From: WHSW01 sp963777775
GTDB taxonomy: Bacteria > Actinomycetota > Thermoleophilia > Solirubrobacterales > 70-9
Direction: 5' to 3'
Assembly: GCA_963777775.1 (NCBI GenBank)
Contig: CAVZRL010000004.1
Location: 34,195-98,194 of the forward strand
Length of the DNA stretch: 64,000 nt
In this document: in pieces, positions 32,841 to 40,742 of the stretch
How positions within the stretch are numbered: the stretch's first letter is position 1
How the letters are laid out: every line of letters starts with the position of its first letter
Program-made: the position numbers and the translations under genes
The notes under the pieces: generated by a model
Database searches by the model: none
Told to the model about the DNA's origin: nothing
The model's input: the letters and a program-made list of their open reading frames with translations, nothing else

Positions 32841-33865
32841 CCGGCGCAGACCCACGCCGCCGAGCCCGAGTCGGCCCAGATCTGGGCCGCGATCTCTGAC
32901 TGCTCGGCCGGCGAGGCGTCCTCGGGGTCGCCCTCGCCCCCGTACAGCTCCCAGGTCGAGGGCAGGATCTGGTACGCGCCCCCGGCGCCGGAAGAGGGGT
33001 TGACGGCCTCCCAGTTGCCGCCCGACTCGCAGTTCACGATCGACTCGGGGATCGCGTAATCGCCGAACCACTCGCCGACCGCCTGCTCTGCCTGCCGGGC
33101 TGAGATCCGCTCCAGCCGCTGGACCTCCGAGGTCCAGTCCGAGACCCGGGCTTTGAGTCCGTCGAGCGCGACCTGGCGGCGGGTGCGGGCGGCGGCGAGG
33201 GCCGACGCCCGGCCCTCGGCGTTGGCGCGTACCGCTGCGATCTCGTCGCGGGCGGCGGCGAGGCGCTCGTTGTAGGCCTCGGCGCGCCGCTCGGCGCGCT
33301 CGACGGCGGCGAGCTGCACGGCCACCGAGTCGCGCAGCGATCGAACCCGGGCGATCAGCGACGCGTCGGCTTCCTCGATCCGGCGCAAGTACTCGGCCCG
33401 GGTCGCGAGGTCGTCGAACCCGTCCGCCTCGAGCAGCACGGTCGTCGCGTCGGGCATCCCTCCGCGATAGATCGCGACCAGGCGATCGGCGAGCACGTCC
33501 AGGGAGCGCTGCAGCCTCGCCCGCGCCGCCGCGAGCTCCGCCTCCGCCTCGGCCACCGCCGCCTCGAGCTGCGCCTCGCGCTCCTCGCCTTCGGCGAGCA
33601 CGGCACTGAGCTGTGCCTCGCGCCGGGCCGCGGCGATCGCCTGTGCCTGCGCCGCAGCGAGCTCGGCCGACGCGGCGTCGATCTCGGCCCCCAGCGCTTC
33701 GGCCTGCTCGCGAGCGCCGCTGATCTTCGCGTTCAGCTCGTCGACCGACTCGGCGCCCGAGCCGGTGACGCCGAGCGTCAGGGTCAGGGCGGCGGCGGCG
33801 AGCAGGGCCGGCACTCCGAGCCGGGCGCTCGGGCGCATGGGCGGGGTTTCTCGCTGACTACCCAT
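32837..33865 (-). CDS. Rpf-like transglycosylase with coiled-coil N-terminal region
   Basis: This is a 342-residue secreted protein. It has a signal peptide (LGVPALLAAAALTLTLGV), a long Ala/Glu coiled coil (~45-250) similar to the PcsB/NlpC-type hinge, and a C-terminal lysozyme-like domain with the catalytic Glu in IVNCESGGNW, then GGAYQILPSTW. Such enzymes cut peptidoglycan and help regrowth and division. A c-di-AMP riboswitch precedes it, as is usual for actinobacterial rpf genes. ATG 33865 is used; ATG 33838 is possible. The start codon touches the closing helix of the riboswitch. The stop shares CTAG with the convergent small ORF. Confidence 0.88.
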   Translation of the reverse strand: MGSQRETPPMRPSARLGVPALLAAAALTLTLGVTGSGAESVDELNAKISGAREQAEALGAEIDAASAELAAAQAQAIAAARREAQLSAVLAEGEEREAQLEAAVAEAEAELAAARARLQRSLDVLADRLVAIYRGGMPDATTVLLEADGFDDLATRAEYLRRIEEADASLIARVRSLRDSVAVQLAAVERAERRAEAYNERLAAARDEIAAVRANAEGRASALAAARTRRQVALDGLKARVSDWTSEVQRLERISARQAEQAVGEWFGDYAIPESIVNCESGGNWEAVNPSSGAGGAYQILPSTWELYGGEGDPEDASPAEQSEIAAQIWADSGSAAWVCAG

Positions 33866-34000
33866 CCTGGCTGCCTACGGGGTTAGCTGGCGGGCTCGCG
33901 CCGTGGGCAGGCGCTACGCGCTGTCGCGATTCGCCCCGGCGGCGAAGAGCAGGCCGCCCCTGGGTCCCCCGCTCCCCGGCAAAGGATTCGATTTGCAGGG
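33866..34000 (-). ncRNA. c-di-AMP riboswitch (ydaO-yuaA leader)
   Basis: On the minus strand the leader carries the hallmark GAGCGGGGGACCCA, then GGGGCGAATC and GAGCCCGCCAGCTAACCCCG with GTAGGC. This is the same order as in known ydaO-type aptamers. The closing helix can be drawn as ATCCT..GCC (5') with GGC..AGGAT (3'), the latter running into the ATG at 33865. The downstream gene is an Rpf-like cell-wall enzyme, the classic actinobacterial target. c-di-AMP binding should stabilise the closing helix and block translation. Confidence 0.92.
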
Positions 34001-34030
34001 ACTCGGCGAGGCCGGGAGACTAGCGAACCG

Positions 34031-35341
34031 TTAACGGTCGGTGAGTGCGGTGCGCGAGGGCTCGTCGTGTGCAACGGAACTTGCAGGCGGCGGGATCAGG
34101 CGTCCGGGCTTGACCTCGGGGGCCGCCTGCTCGAGTTCGACGGTCCAGTCGGCGCGACGAAGCGCGACGACTGCCAGGAGCGCGACGGCGAGCACGCCGG
34201 CACCGGCGACGGCGAAGCTGGCGCGGGGCGCGAAGATCGCAGCGATCGCGCCGCCGAGCAGGAAGCCGACCCCCGGCATCGCGCTCGCGATCGCCTCGAG
34301 CAGCGCCAGCACGCGGGCCTGGTAGGCCGCCCGGGTGAGCTCCTGGACGGCAGTCACCAGCGCGATCCATTGGACGCCGTTGCCGAGCCCGCCGAGCGCC
34401 GACGCCGCGCAGGCAACGATCAGGCTCGGCGCGGCGCCGATCCCGAGGTAGGCGAGGCCGATCGCGAGCGTCGAGACCAGCAGCAGGGTGCGCAGGGACA
34501 CCGCTCGCAGGGCGGCGAACATCAGGCTCCCGGCGACCATCCCGGCACCCCAGGCGGCGAGCAGCGCGCCGTAGCCGGCGTCCCCGGCGTCCAGGGTCTG
34601 CTTCGCGAACACGACCTCGACCGGGATCACAAGCGCGAAGAACACGAACGCCGCCGCCTGGGCGCCGAGCAGCCGGCGCAGCGCCGGGCGGTCGCCGACG
34701 TAGGCGAGGCCGCGGCGCAGCCGCTGCGCCCAGCCGGCCTCGGCGTCATCCGGCTTGGGGGCCTTGAGCCTGCGGGTCGCGGCGAGCAGCACCGCGACCG
34801 CGAGAAAGGATGCCGCGTCGGCGAGTAGCGCCGTCTCGATCCCGGCCGCGGCGACGACCAACCCGGCCATCGCCGGACCGCCCGCCGCACCGACCGTGAA
34901 GGCGATGTTGAGCAGCGCGTTGCCCTCACGAAGCTGTCCGGCCGGCGCCAGCACGGCCGCAGCCGAGGCGCGGGTCAGGGCGCGCGCCGCGGAGGCAACC
35001 GAGCCGTCGAGGGTGGCGAGGGCGAGCACCGCGAGCAAGGAGAACTCGCTCGAGAGCAGCGCCAGGGCCGCGAAGGCGGCCGCCTCGATCGCGTACAGCG
35101 CCGGCAGCGTGACCCGGGCCGGGTGGCGCTCGAGGCGCGCGACGATCGGGGGGCCGAGCAGGGCGGGGGCGAAGTGCATGCCGCAGAACAGCGCCGCGAC
35201 CGCCATCGGGTCGCCGGTCTGGTCGAAGACCAGCAGCGCGAGGGCGATCTCGCCGAGCCAGTTGCCGAGCTCGTTGACCAGATAGGCAAGCCCGAGGCTG
35301 GGAAATGCAGGCAGACGCAGGGGGCGGAGGGCGGCGGGCAT
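34031..35341 (-). CDS. MFS transporter (drug-efflux type)
   Basis: This 436-residue integral membrane protein has 12 hydrophobic segments and the MFS pattern typical of the DHA3/MFS_3 efflux group: LAYLVNELGNWLGEIALALLVFD in TM1-2, a charged loop ERHPARVT, and NGVQWIALVTAVQE in TM10-11. It probably exports a lipophilic compound by proton antiport. ATG 35341 is preferred to the upstream TTG at 35347. It is upstream of the riboswitch-rpf unit on the same strand, 165 bases away. Confidence 0.85.
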   Translation of the reverse strand: MPAALRPLRLPAFPSLGLAYLVNELGNWLGEIALALLVFDQTGDPMAVAALFCGMHFAPALLGPPIVARLERHPARVTLPALYAIEAAAFAALALLSSEFSLLAVLALATLDGSVASAARALTRASAAAVLAPAGQLREGNALLNIAFTVGAAGGPAMAGLVVAAAGIETALLADAASFLAVAVLLAATRRLKAPKPDDAEAGWAQRLRRGLAYVGDRPALRRLLGAQAAAFVFFALVIPVEVVFAKQTLDAGDAGYGALLAAWGAGMVAGSLMFAALRAVSLRTLLLVSTLAIGLAYLGIGAAPSLIVACAASALGGLGNGVQWIALVTAVQELTRAAYQARVLALLEAIASAMPGVGFLLGGAIAAIFAPRASFAVAGAGVLAVALLAVVALRRADWTVELEQAAPEVKPGRLIPPPASSVAHDEPSRTALTDR

Positions 35342-35393
35342 CGCCAATCCAGTTTCCCAGGGCCAAGATCAATCCCTTGCAATTTCCGCCCCC

Positions 35394-35405
35394 AACTTGC
35401 AAGTT
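35394..35405. repeat. 12-bp palindrome AACTTGCAAGTT
   Basis: This perfect palindrome covers the -35 box of the candidate small RNA. Related TGTGCAAGTT sequences occur at 37374, 37433 (inverted) and 38409 next to MerR-type regulator genes, so it may be an operator. Confidence 0.4.
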
Positions 35406-35424
35406 CTTCAAACTTTTGTATCCT
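35397..35424 (+). promoter_or_regulatory. Sigma-70-like promoter for an intergenic RNA
   Basis: TTGCAA at 35397-35402 and TATCCT at 35419-35424 have a 16-bp spacer and lie in an AT-rich patch. They point toward 35431 and onwards, where no plus-strand gene is present. Confidence 0.5.
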
Positions 35425-35430
35425 GTGGGC

Positions 35431-35570
35431 AGGTTTTCAACGCTCCTGCCGGGTTTGACGGCATAGAGGAGGGAAGCCATATGGGCTACCGCCGAGGCTA
35501 ATGACCCAAAAACTGAACGCTCCAATGCCGCCGCGCGAAGCATGAGGCCTCGCGGGCGGCTTGTTGCTGT
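35431..35570 (+). ncRNA. Candidate structured small RNA with its own terminator
   Basis: About 140 nt lie between the minus-strand MFS and HD-GYP genes. Elements in order are hairpin GGCAGG/CCTGCC (35428-35450), a central region closed by CGGCAT (35459-35464) with ATGCCG (35525-35530), and a terminator-like stem GCCGCC-CGCGA / TCGCG-GGCGGC (35527-35538 with 35550-35560) followed by TTGTTGCTGT. The closing helix and the terminator share bases 35527-35530, so they exclude one another, a riboswitch-like layout. No known Rfam family was recognised. Confidence 0.4.
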
Positions 35571-35588
35571 CCGTATTCGAAAGGGAGG

Positions 35589-36989
35589 CTAGGAGGCGAG
35601 CGGAGCCCGCTCGGTGACGCTCGGGGTCTGGGCGACGTAGTCGTGGATCCGCTTGTCGAGCGCCAGCTCGGCCTCGAAGTCGGCGTCCTCACCGTGGCGG
35701 TAGGCGAGGTCCTTGCCCTCGAGCACGCGAACGAAGGCCTCGACGAAGCGGGAGTCGAGCTGGGTGCCGGAGACCCGCCGCATCTCGATCACCGCCTCAT
35801 ACGAGCTGACCGGCTCGCGGTAGGTGTCGCGCGCGGTCATCACGTCATAGGTGTCGGCGACCGAGATCACCCGCGCCAGCAGCGGGATGTCGTCGGCGGC
35901 GAGCCCGCGCGGGTAGCCCTTGCCGTCGATCCGCTCGTGATGGGCGAGGATGATCTCGCCGATCGGCTGGTAGCCGTCGATCTGGGAAACGATCCGGGCG
36001 CCCTCGTACGGGTGCTTCTTGATCTCCTCCCACTCGGCGTCCGAGAGCTTGCGCCGCCCTGACTTGAGGATGTTGTCGGGGAGCACGAACTTGCCGATGT
36101 CGTGCAGCAACCCTGCCGAGTGGACGAGCTCCTGCTGCTCGGCCGAGAGCCCCGCCTCGACCGCGATCTCGCGCGAGTAGCGCGCCACCGCGGCGCTGTG
36201 GCGGGCGGTCATCCGATCTCGCAGGTCGAGCGTTCGCAGCAGCGCAGAGAGCAGCGCGACCTGGAACCCGGCAAGCTGGCGGGCTCGCAGCTCGAGCTCG
36301 TCGGCGCGCTCTTGGGAGACGAGCAGGGCCCCGACCAGGTACTGGAAGACGAGGACAAGGATGCCTAGCAGGACGACGGCCTCGGTCCCGACCTGGACGT
36401 AGGCAAAGGCGACGCCAATCGCCAGCATCGCCGAGGCGAGCTCGGACGGCAGCAGAGGGAGCAGGGCGCGGCGGATCTTGGTCGCGAAGCTGGAGCGCTC
36501 CTCGTAGCACGAGTAGCCCGCGATCAGGGCGAAGTCGATCGCCAGTCCAAGCACGAAGACGCCGAAGATCAGCACGTAGAAGGCTGCGCTCCCGGTTGCC
36601 ACCGACCCTGCGTCCGAGGCAGCGTGGAAGACGATCCCGGCGATCAGCGGGAACCAGGCGTAGGTGACCAGGTTGATCAGCAGGTCGGCTCGCGGGTAGC
36701 GCGCCTTGACCCAGCCGACGAGGATCGTGATCACGCCCATCAGCGCCGCGGGGCCGCCGCCGAGGAACACGGCGCAGATCACGATCGTCAGGAAGCTCGC
36801 CGAGACGACCACCTGGTGGACCCGGGTGCGGACCGCGATCAGATCGCTGATCACCGAGATCGCGGTCAGGGTCCCGAGCAGCCCGAGGTCCCAGTTGGAC
36901 ATCGAGTCGCTGAGGATCACCACGGCCAGCGCCGCCGCGAGCGCGGCGAACTGGGCGTAGATCACGGGTTTGCTCGGACGGGTAGCCAT
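35589..36989 (-). CDS. Membrane-bound HD-GYP phosphodiesterase
   Basis: This is a 466-residue protein. Residues ~10-225 hold about seven hydrophobic segments (a 7TM-type sensor region). The C-terminal HD-GYP domain has LLHDIGKF (His296-Asp297), a HPYEGARIV segment, HHERIDGKGYP (GYP at 358-360) and VADTYDVMTA, so all metal-ligand motifs are kept. It is expected to degrade c-di-GMP to GMP. It lies near a degenerate GGDEF protein and two MerR-type regulators on the same strand, which together look like a c-di-GMP signalling island. Confidence 0.92.
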   Translation of the reverse strand: MATRPSKPVIYAQFAALAAALAVVILSDSMSNWDLGLLGTLTAISVISDLIAVRTRVHQVVVSASFLTIVICAVFLGGGPAALMGVITILVGWVKARYPRADLLINLVTYAWFPLIAGIVFHAASDAGSVATGSAAFYVLIFGVFVLGLAIDFALIAGYSCYEERSSFATKIRRALLPLLPSELASAMLAIGVAFAYVQVGTEAVVLLGILVLVFQYLVGALLVSQERADELELRARQLAGFQVALLSALLRTLDLRDRMTARHSAAVARYSREIAVEAGLSAEQQELVHSAGLLHDIGKFVLPDNILKSGRRKLSDAEWEEIKKHPYEGARIVSQIDGYQPIGEIILAHHERIDGKGYPRGLAADDIPLLARVISVADTYDVMTARDTYREPVSSYEAVIEMRRVSGTQLDSRFVEAFVRVLEGKDLAYRHGEDADFEAELALDKRIHDYVAQTPSVTERAPLAS

Positions 36990-37013
36990 GATGGGCGGGG
37001 CGCGGGCTCCTGG

Positions 37014-37259
37014 TCAGCCGGTCAGCGAGCCGGCGTTGCGGCCGTAGCGCGGAACCGCCTGGTTGATTGCCGGCTGGCGCATCGAGGCGAGGAACTCCTC
37101 GAGGTCGGCAAGCGAGTAGCGGCGCTGGCCTCCTGGGGTGCGGTAGACGGGCACCAAGCCCTGGTCGGACCATTTGCGAAGCGACGCGGCGCTGACGCCG
37201 AGCAACTCGGCGGCGTCGCTGACATTGAGAAATCGCTGTGTAGGGGTCTCTGCTTCCAT
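37014..37259 (-). CDS. BldC-like / excisionase-type DNA-binding protein
   Basis: This 81-residue protein contains only a MerR-type winged helix: FLNVSDAAELLGVSAASLRKW and RTPGGQRRYSLADLEEFL. Stand-alone domains of this kind include BldC, a developmental repressor of actinobacteria that binds direct repeats. The C-terminal AINQAVPRYG tail is not typical. ATG 37259 is chosen; the frame continues upstream without support. It lies 24 bases upstream of the HD-GYP gene and may form an operon with it. Confidence 0.8.
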   Translation of the reverse strand: MEAETPTQRFLNVSDAAELLGVSAASLRKWSDQGLVPVYRTPGGQRRYSLADLEEFLASMRQPAINQAVPRYGRNAGSLTG

Positions 37260-37525
37260 CTCTCTGCTTCCGGTTGGTCGATCCGCCGAAAAGCGGCGGA
37301 AATCTGCATCGACCGCGGTTGTAGGCCGCCGCCGCGCGGCGCGCAAGCGCCGAGCGCCTCGAGTGCAGGAGATGTGCAAGTTCGAGCCGCCGAACCTGCG
37401 CCAGGCTGCACAACCTGCGCAAATTGGCGCAGAAGTTGCACAGCCGGGACGGGCCGCTCGCTGGGCGCTGGCGTGGCGAGTGGCTCGAGCCGAACGGCGA
37501 GCGACGAACGGCGAGCGGCGAGTAG
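37260..37525. promoter_or_regulatory. Intergenic region with TGCAAGTT-type repeats
   Basis: The 266 bases upstream of the BldC-like gene contain TGTGCAAGTT at 37373, a dyad TGCGC-AAATTG-GCGCA around 37416-37431, and AAGTTGCACA at 37433. They look like clustered operators for a MerR- or BldC-type protein. The rest (37470-37525) is a purine-rich CGAACGGCGAGC-type imperfect repeat. No ORF is supported. Confidence 0.35.
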
Positions 37526-38347
37526 CTACTCGATCGCCGCGAGCAGCGTCTCGGTCGCGGCGGCGGGGTCCTCGCCAAGCGAGGGGACGCCGTCACGACC
37601 GGTGACCAGGCGCGCGGCGCGGTAGCCGTAGAGGCGCGCTTGGCCGTCCTCGGCGCGGAGCGACCGCAGCGCGCCGGCGAGCACGTCGAGCTGTGCGTCG
37701 GAGCCGCAGATCACGACTGCGGTCGGCTGCAGCGCGCGCAGGGCGCTTCGAAAGCGCCCCTCGGCGAGCTCGGCGGAGAGCAGCAGGACGCGCAGGCCGG
37801 CGCGACGCAGGAAGAGCTCCAGTGCCTGGACCTGAACCGACTCGACCCCGAGCGGCGAGCCGGAGTCGAGAAGCAGCACACCTTCGGCACGGGTGGCGCC
37901 GGCGGCGAGACGGCGGGCGCCGAGCAGCCACCCGGTCGCCCAGCGACAGGCGTGCTCGAGCTCGGCCTCGCCGCCCGGGCGCCGCCCGGCCATCTCGAGC
38001 GCCGGTAGCAGGACCTCGGCGACCGTGCGCTCGACCGAGCGCACGGCGAGGCTCTGCTCGAGCTCACGATCGGCGGCGCCCTCGTCGAAGCGGTCGAACG
38101 CCGCCAGTAGGCGGGCCGGCGATGCCGGGCCGCGGCCGCGCTGGCGGGCGACCTCGACCGCGCTCGAGATGTTCCGGGTCTCCTGCAGCGCCTCGCGCAG
38201 GGCCTGGACCTCGGTCAGCTCGTAGACGCGGTGGTTGCCGGGGGTGCGCCGCGGATGCGGGTAGCCGAGCCGGCGCTCCCAGCTGCGCAGGGTGCTCGGG
38301 CTGACGCCGAGCATCTCGGCTGCCGCGTTGATTCTGAGGCCGCTCAT
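37526..38347 (-). CDS. MerR-family regulator with B12-binding-like C-terminal domain (ligand residues degenerate)
   Basis: This is a 273-residue protein. N-terminal MerR helix-turn-helix: INAAAEMLGVSPSTLRSWERRLGYP and HRVYELTEVQALREAL. The rest resembles the CarH/LitR cobalamin-sensing region: a four-helix cap containing LEHACRW and a Rossmann-like part with LLDSGSPLGVESVQVQAL. The tryptophan ahead of the EH pair and the DXHXXG histidine of true B12 sensors are absent, so light or cobalamin sensing is doubtful. It could sense another ligand. It lies between the BldC-like and GGDEF-like genes. Confidence 0.8.
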   Translation of the reverse strand: MSGLRINAAAEMLGVSPSTLRSWERRLGYPHPRRTPGNHRVYELTEVQALREALQETRNISSAVEVARQRGRGPASPARLLAAFDRFDEGAADRELEQSLAVRSVERTVAEVLLPALEMAGRRPGGEAELEHACRWATGWLLGARRLAAGATRAEGVLLLDSGSPLGVESVQVQALELFLRRAGLRVLLLSAELAEGRFRSALRALQPTAVVICGSDAQLDVLAGALRSLRAEDGQARLYGYRAARLVTGRDGVPSLGEDPAAATETLLAAIE

Positions 38348-38433
38348 CGGGAACTCCCATCATCGCGCTCGCGACGCGGGGCGCAAGATCGAAGCAGCTT
38401 CTGCTGCCTTGCACAAGTTCGGCGTCCGGGTCG

Positions 38434-39393
38434 CTAGGAATCTTGCACGGGAGCCGGCTCGCTGTTCGGCCCCGTGGCGACCGGATTGCCCGCGGCCTTG
38501 GCCGCGTAGGTGGCCTCGGTCGCGCTCTCGAGCAGCCGCTCGACGGTGTCGCCGTCGGCCGGACATGCGACGACGCCGGCGGCGATCGCGATCTGTGGCC
38601 CCTCGGCGGCCTGTGAGCCTTCGATCAGCTCCGCGACCCGCTCGGCCATCGTCACCAGCCCGGATGCCTGCTGGTGGGGGGCGAGCACGGCGAGCTCGTC
38701 CTGCTCGAGCCGGAAGGCCTGGTCGGTCGCCCTGATCTGGCGGCTGACCACGTTGGCCACCGCGGTCACCATCCGGTCGCCGGCCGTGCGCCCGTAGGCG
38801 TCGTTGACCTGGGCAAGGCCGTCGATGTCGATCAGTGCCAGTGCGAAGCCGTGCTCGTAGCGCTTTTGGCTCGCGATCAGGATCCGCATCCACTCGTCGA
38901 GCTGGGCCGGACCCGGGAGCCCGGTCAGTGCGTCAGCCGAGGCGCCGCCGCTGCGCTCCTCGACCAGCAGCCGAGCGACCGCGCCCTGGATCGTGCCGAA
39001 CACCTCGGCCAGGCGCTCGACCGCCTGGGCGAAGTCGCCGGGCCGCCGCTCTGGGATCTCGCGCCGGATCGTCTCCACGAGCAGCGCCTGCAGGGCGGCC
39101 AGATCGCGTGGGATCTGCTCGGCGGCGGCGGGCCCGTCGCGCAGCTTGCGCAGCTTCTCGGCCCGCTCGCGCTCGTCGGGCTCGAGCTCACGCCCGGCGC
39201 CCGTCGAAGGATCCGCCATCGCCGCGACGATGTCCGCGATCAGCGGCGGCGCTTCCTTGACGATCCATGACACGGGCAACTCCCCGACCTCGGGCAACGG
39301 CGTCCGCTCGATCAGCCTCAAGAGCCACTCCTTGGCGAGTTGCTCCGGGTTGTCCTGCGATCGCGCGATCTGGCCTGCGTTCGAGCCCTCCAC
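38434..39393 (-). CDS. Degenerate GGDEF-domain protein
   Basis: This is a 319-residue protein from GTG 39393. Residues 1-145 are a helical region without a recognised domain. Residues ~150-310 form a GGDEF fold: ADALTGLPGPAQLDEWM, ALIDIDGLAQVNDAYG and AIAAGVVACPADG. The signature loop reads RLEQDEL (228-234) instead of GGDEF, so diguanylate cyclase activity is probably lost; it may bind GTP or c-di-GMP as a receptor. The GTG start is supported by TACCTT 8 nt upstream. It is divergent from the SpoIIE-type gene. Confidence 0.8.
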   Translation of the reverse strand: MEGSNAGQIARSQDNPEQLAKEWLLRLIERTPLPEVGELPVSWIVKEAPPLIADIVAAMADPSTGAGRELEPDERERAEKLRKLRDGPAAAEQIPRDLAALQALLVETIRREIPERRPGDFAQAVERLAEVFGTIQGAVARLLVEERSGGASADALTGLPGPAQLDEWMRILIASQKRYEHGFALALIDIDGLAQVNDAYGRTAGDRMVTAVANVVSRQIRATDQAFRLEQDELAVLAPHQQASGLVTMAERVAELIEGSQAAEGPQIAIAAGVVACPADGDTVERLLESATEATYAAKAAGNPVATGPNSEPAPVQDS

Positions 39394-39401
39394 GCAAGCG
39401 C

Positions 39402-39407
39402 AAGGTA
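39402..39407 (-). promoter_or_regulatory. Candidate -10 element of the GGDEF-like gene
   Basis: On the minus strand TACCTT ends 8 nt before GTG 39393, again without a Shine-Dalgarno sequence. It is in the divergent gap shared with the TAGACT of the plus strand. Confidence 0.38.
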
Positions 39408-39485
39408 ACCGAACCGGCAGTCGGCACGCGGCAGGCCCGGAGCGAGATCGGACGACCGCCAGCGAATCGATCCTGGGCGCGGCTC

Positions 39486-39491
39486 TAGACT
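39486..39491 (+). promoter_or_regulatory. Candidate -10 element of leaderless SpoIIE-type gene
   Basis: TAGACT ends 6 nt before GTG 39498. It is one of four cases in this window where the gap to a GTG is exactly 6 nt. Confidence 0.45.
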
Positions 39492-39497
39492 CGGCGG

Positions 39498-40742
39498 GTG
39501 ACCGCGGACGAGCAGAGCCCGCCGAGCCCCGGGGAGACCACCGAGCCCGACGGCGGCGAGCCCGAAGCCGGCGGCGACGTGATCCTCGGCGCCGCGATGG
39601 AGGGGCTGCGTCGCGCCGCCGAGGAGGTCGAGCACGCCGCGAGCGTCGCCGAGACGCTCCAGCGCAGCCTGCTGCCCGAGGAGCTTCCCGAGCTCGCGGG
39701 TCTGGCGATCGCGGCCCGCTATCTGCCCGGCAGCGCCGACGCCCAGGTCGGTGGCGACTGGTATGACGTGATCGCGCTCCGCGACGGGCACGCCGGACTG
39801 GCGATCGGCGACGTTGTCGGGCACGGGCTCGACGCGGCGTCGCGGATGGCGCGCTTGCAGAACGCCCTTCGCGCCTACGCGCTCGAGCGCCTGCGACCGT
39901 CGCTGGTGCTCGAGCGGATGAACGGCTTCGCCCGCGAGCTGCCCGGGGGGCCGATGGCGACGCTGCTCTACGGCGTGCTCGACCCCGACCTGGGCCGGCT
40001 CCGGTTCGCCGCCGCGGGCCACCCGCCGGCACTCGTCGTCGCCCCCGACGGAGACGCCTATCTGGCCGAGAGCCCGGCCGGGAGCCCGCTCGGGGTGGTC
40101 CCGTTTCCGTCCTATGAGGAGTCGACGATCCCGCTCGTGCCCGGATCGACGGTGCTGCTCTACACGGACGGGCTGGTCGAGCGCCCCCAGGCCTCGCTGG
40201 ACGAGGGGCTCGATTGGCTGCGCGAGTTCGCAAGCCGGGCTCCGGCGCATCCCGACGAGCTCTGCGGGGCGCTGTTGCGGGCGCGGTTCGGCGACGAGCC
40301 GCCGCGCGACGACGTCGCCCTGCTCGCGGTCCGGCTCGAGCCGGCCGACGCCGAGCGGCTCGACCTCACGCTCTCGGCCGAGCCCGAGTCGCTGGCCCTG
40401 ATGCGGCGCCAGGTCGCGCGGTGGCTGCGCGCCGCCGGGGCCGACGACGCCGAGGCCTACGAGATCCTGGTCGCCGGCGGCGAGGCCTGCGCCAACGCCG
40501 TCGCGCACGCCTATCCGCCCGGCGAGGCCTCCTACGTCCTGGAGGCGACGCGGGACGGGCGCGAGGTCGAACTCGTGGTCCGCGACTTCGGCAAGTGGCG
40601 GGCTCCGCGAGCCGGTTCGCAGGGACGCGGGCTGGCGCTGATCGAGCAGCTCGTGGACGAGGTGGAGATCGACCGCGGCGAGGCCGGGACCGAGGTGCGG
40701 ATGCGGAGGACGCTCGGGGGCGGGACGGCGGAGGCGGGCTGA
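39498..40742 (+). CDS. SpoIIE/RsbU-type phosphatase fused to an anti-sigma kinase domain
   Basis: This is a 414-residue protein. Residues ~45-270 are a PP2C-like SpoIIE domain: LQRSLLPEELPELAGLAIAARY, VGGDWYDVIAL, GDVVGHGLDAA and LYTDGLVERP, with the metal-binding Asp residues present. Residues ~280-410 are a GHKL ATPase of the RsbW/SpoIIAB type: GGEACANAVAHAYPP and VRDFGKWRAP. The pair would dephosphorylate an anti-anti-sigma factor and re-phosphorylate it or hold a sigma factor. The STAS protein directly downstream (shared TGATG) is the obvious partner. No sigma factor gene is in the window. Confidence 0.92.
   Translation: MTADEQSPPSPGETTEPDGGEPEAGGDVILGAAMEGLRRAAEEVEHAASVAETLQRSLLPEELPELAGLAIAARYLPGSADAQVGGDWYDVIALRDGHAGLAIGDVVGHGLDAASRMARLQNALRAYALERLRPSLVLERMNGFARELPGGPMATLLYGVLDPDLGRLRFAAAGHPPALVVAPDGDAYLAESPAGSPLGVVPFPSYEESTIPLVPGSTVLLYTDGLVERPQASLDEGLDWLREFASRAPAHPDELCGALLRARFGDEPPRDDVALLAVRLEPADAERLDLTLSAEPESLALMRRQVARWLRAAGADDAEAYEILVAGGEACANAVAHAYPPGEASYVLEATRDGREVELVVRDFGKWRAPRAGSQGRGLALIEQLVDEVEIDRGEAGTEVRMRRTLGGGTAEAG

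Noticed and set aside
35461..35500. AAGCC...GGGCTA in the small RNA considered as a c-di-GMP-I (GEMM) riboswitch, attractive because an HD-GYP gene is adjacent
   Set aside because: The GGGCAAACC hairpin with GNRA tetraloop and the GGACGCAAAG joint are missing, and the HD-GYP gene is on the other strand. It is kept only as an unassigned structured RNA.
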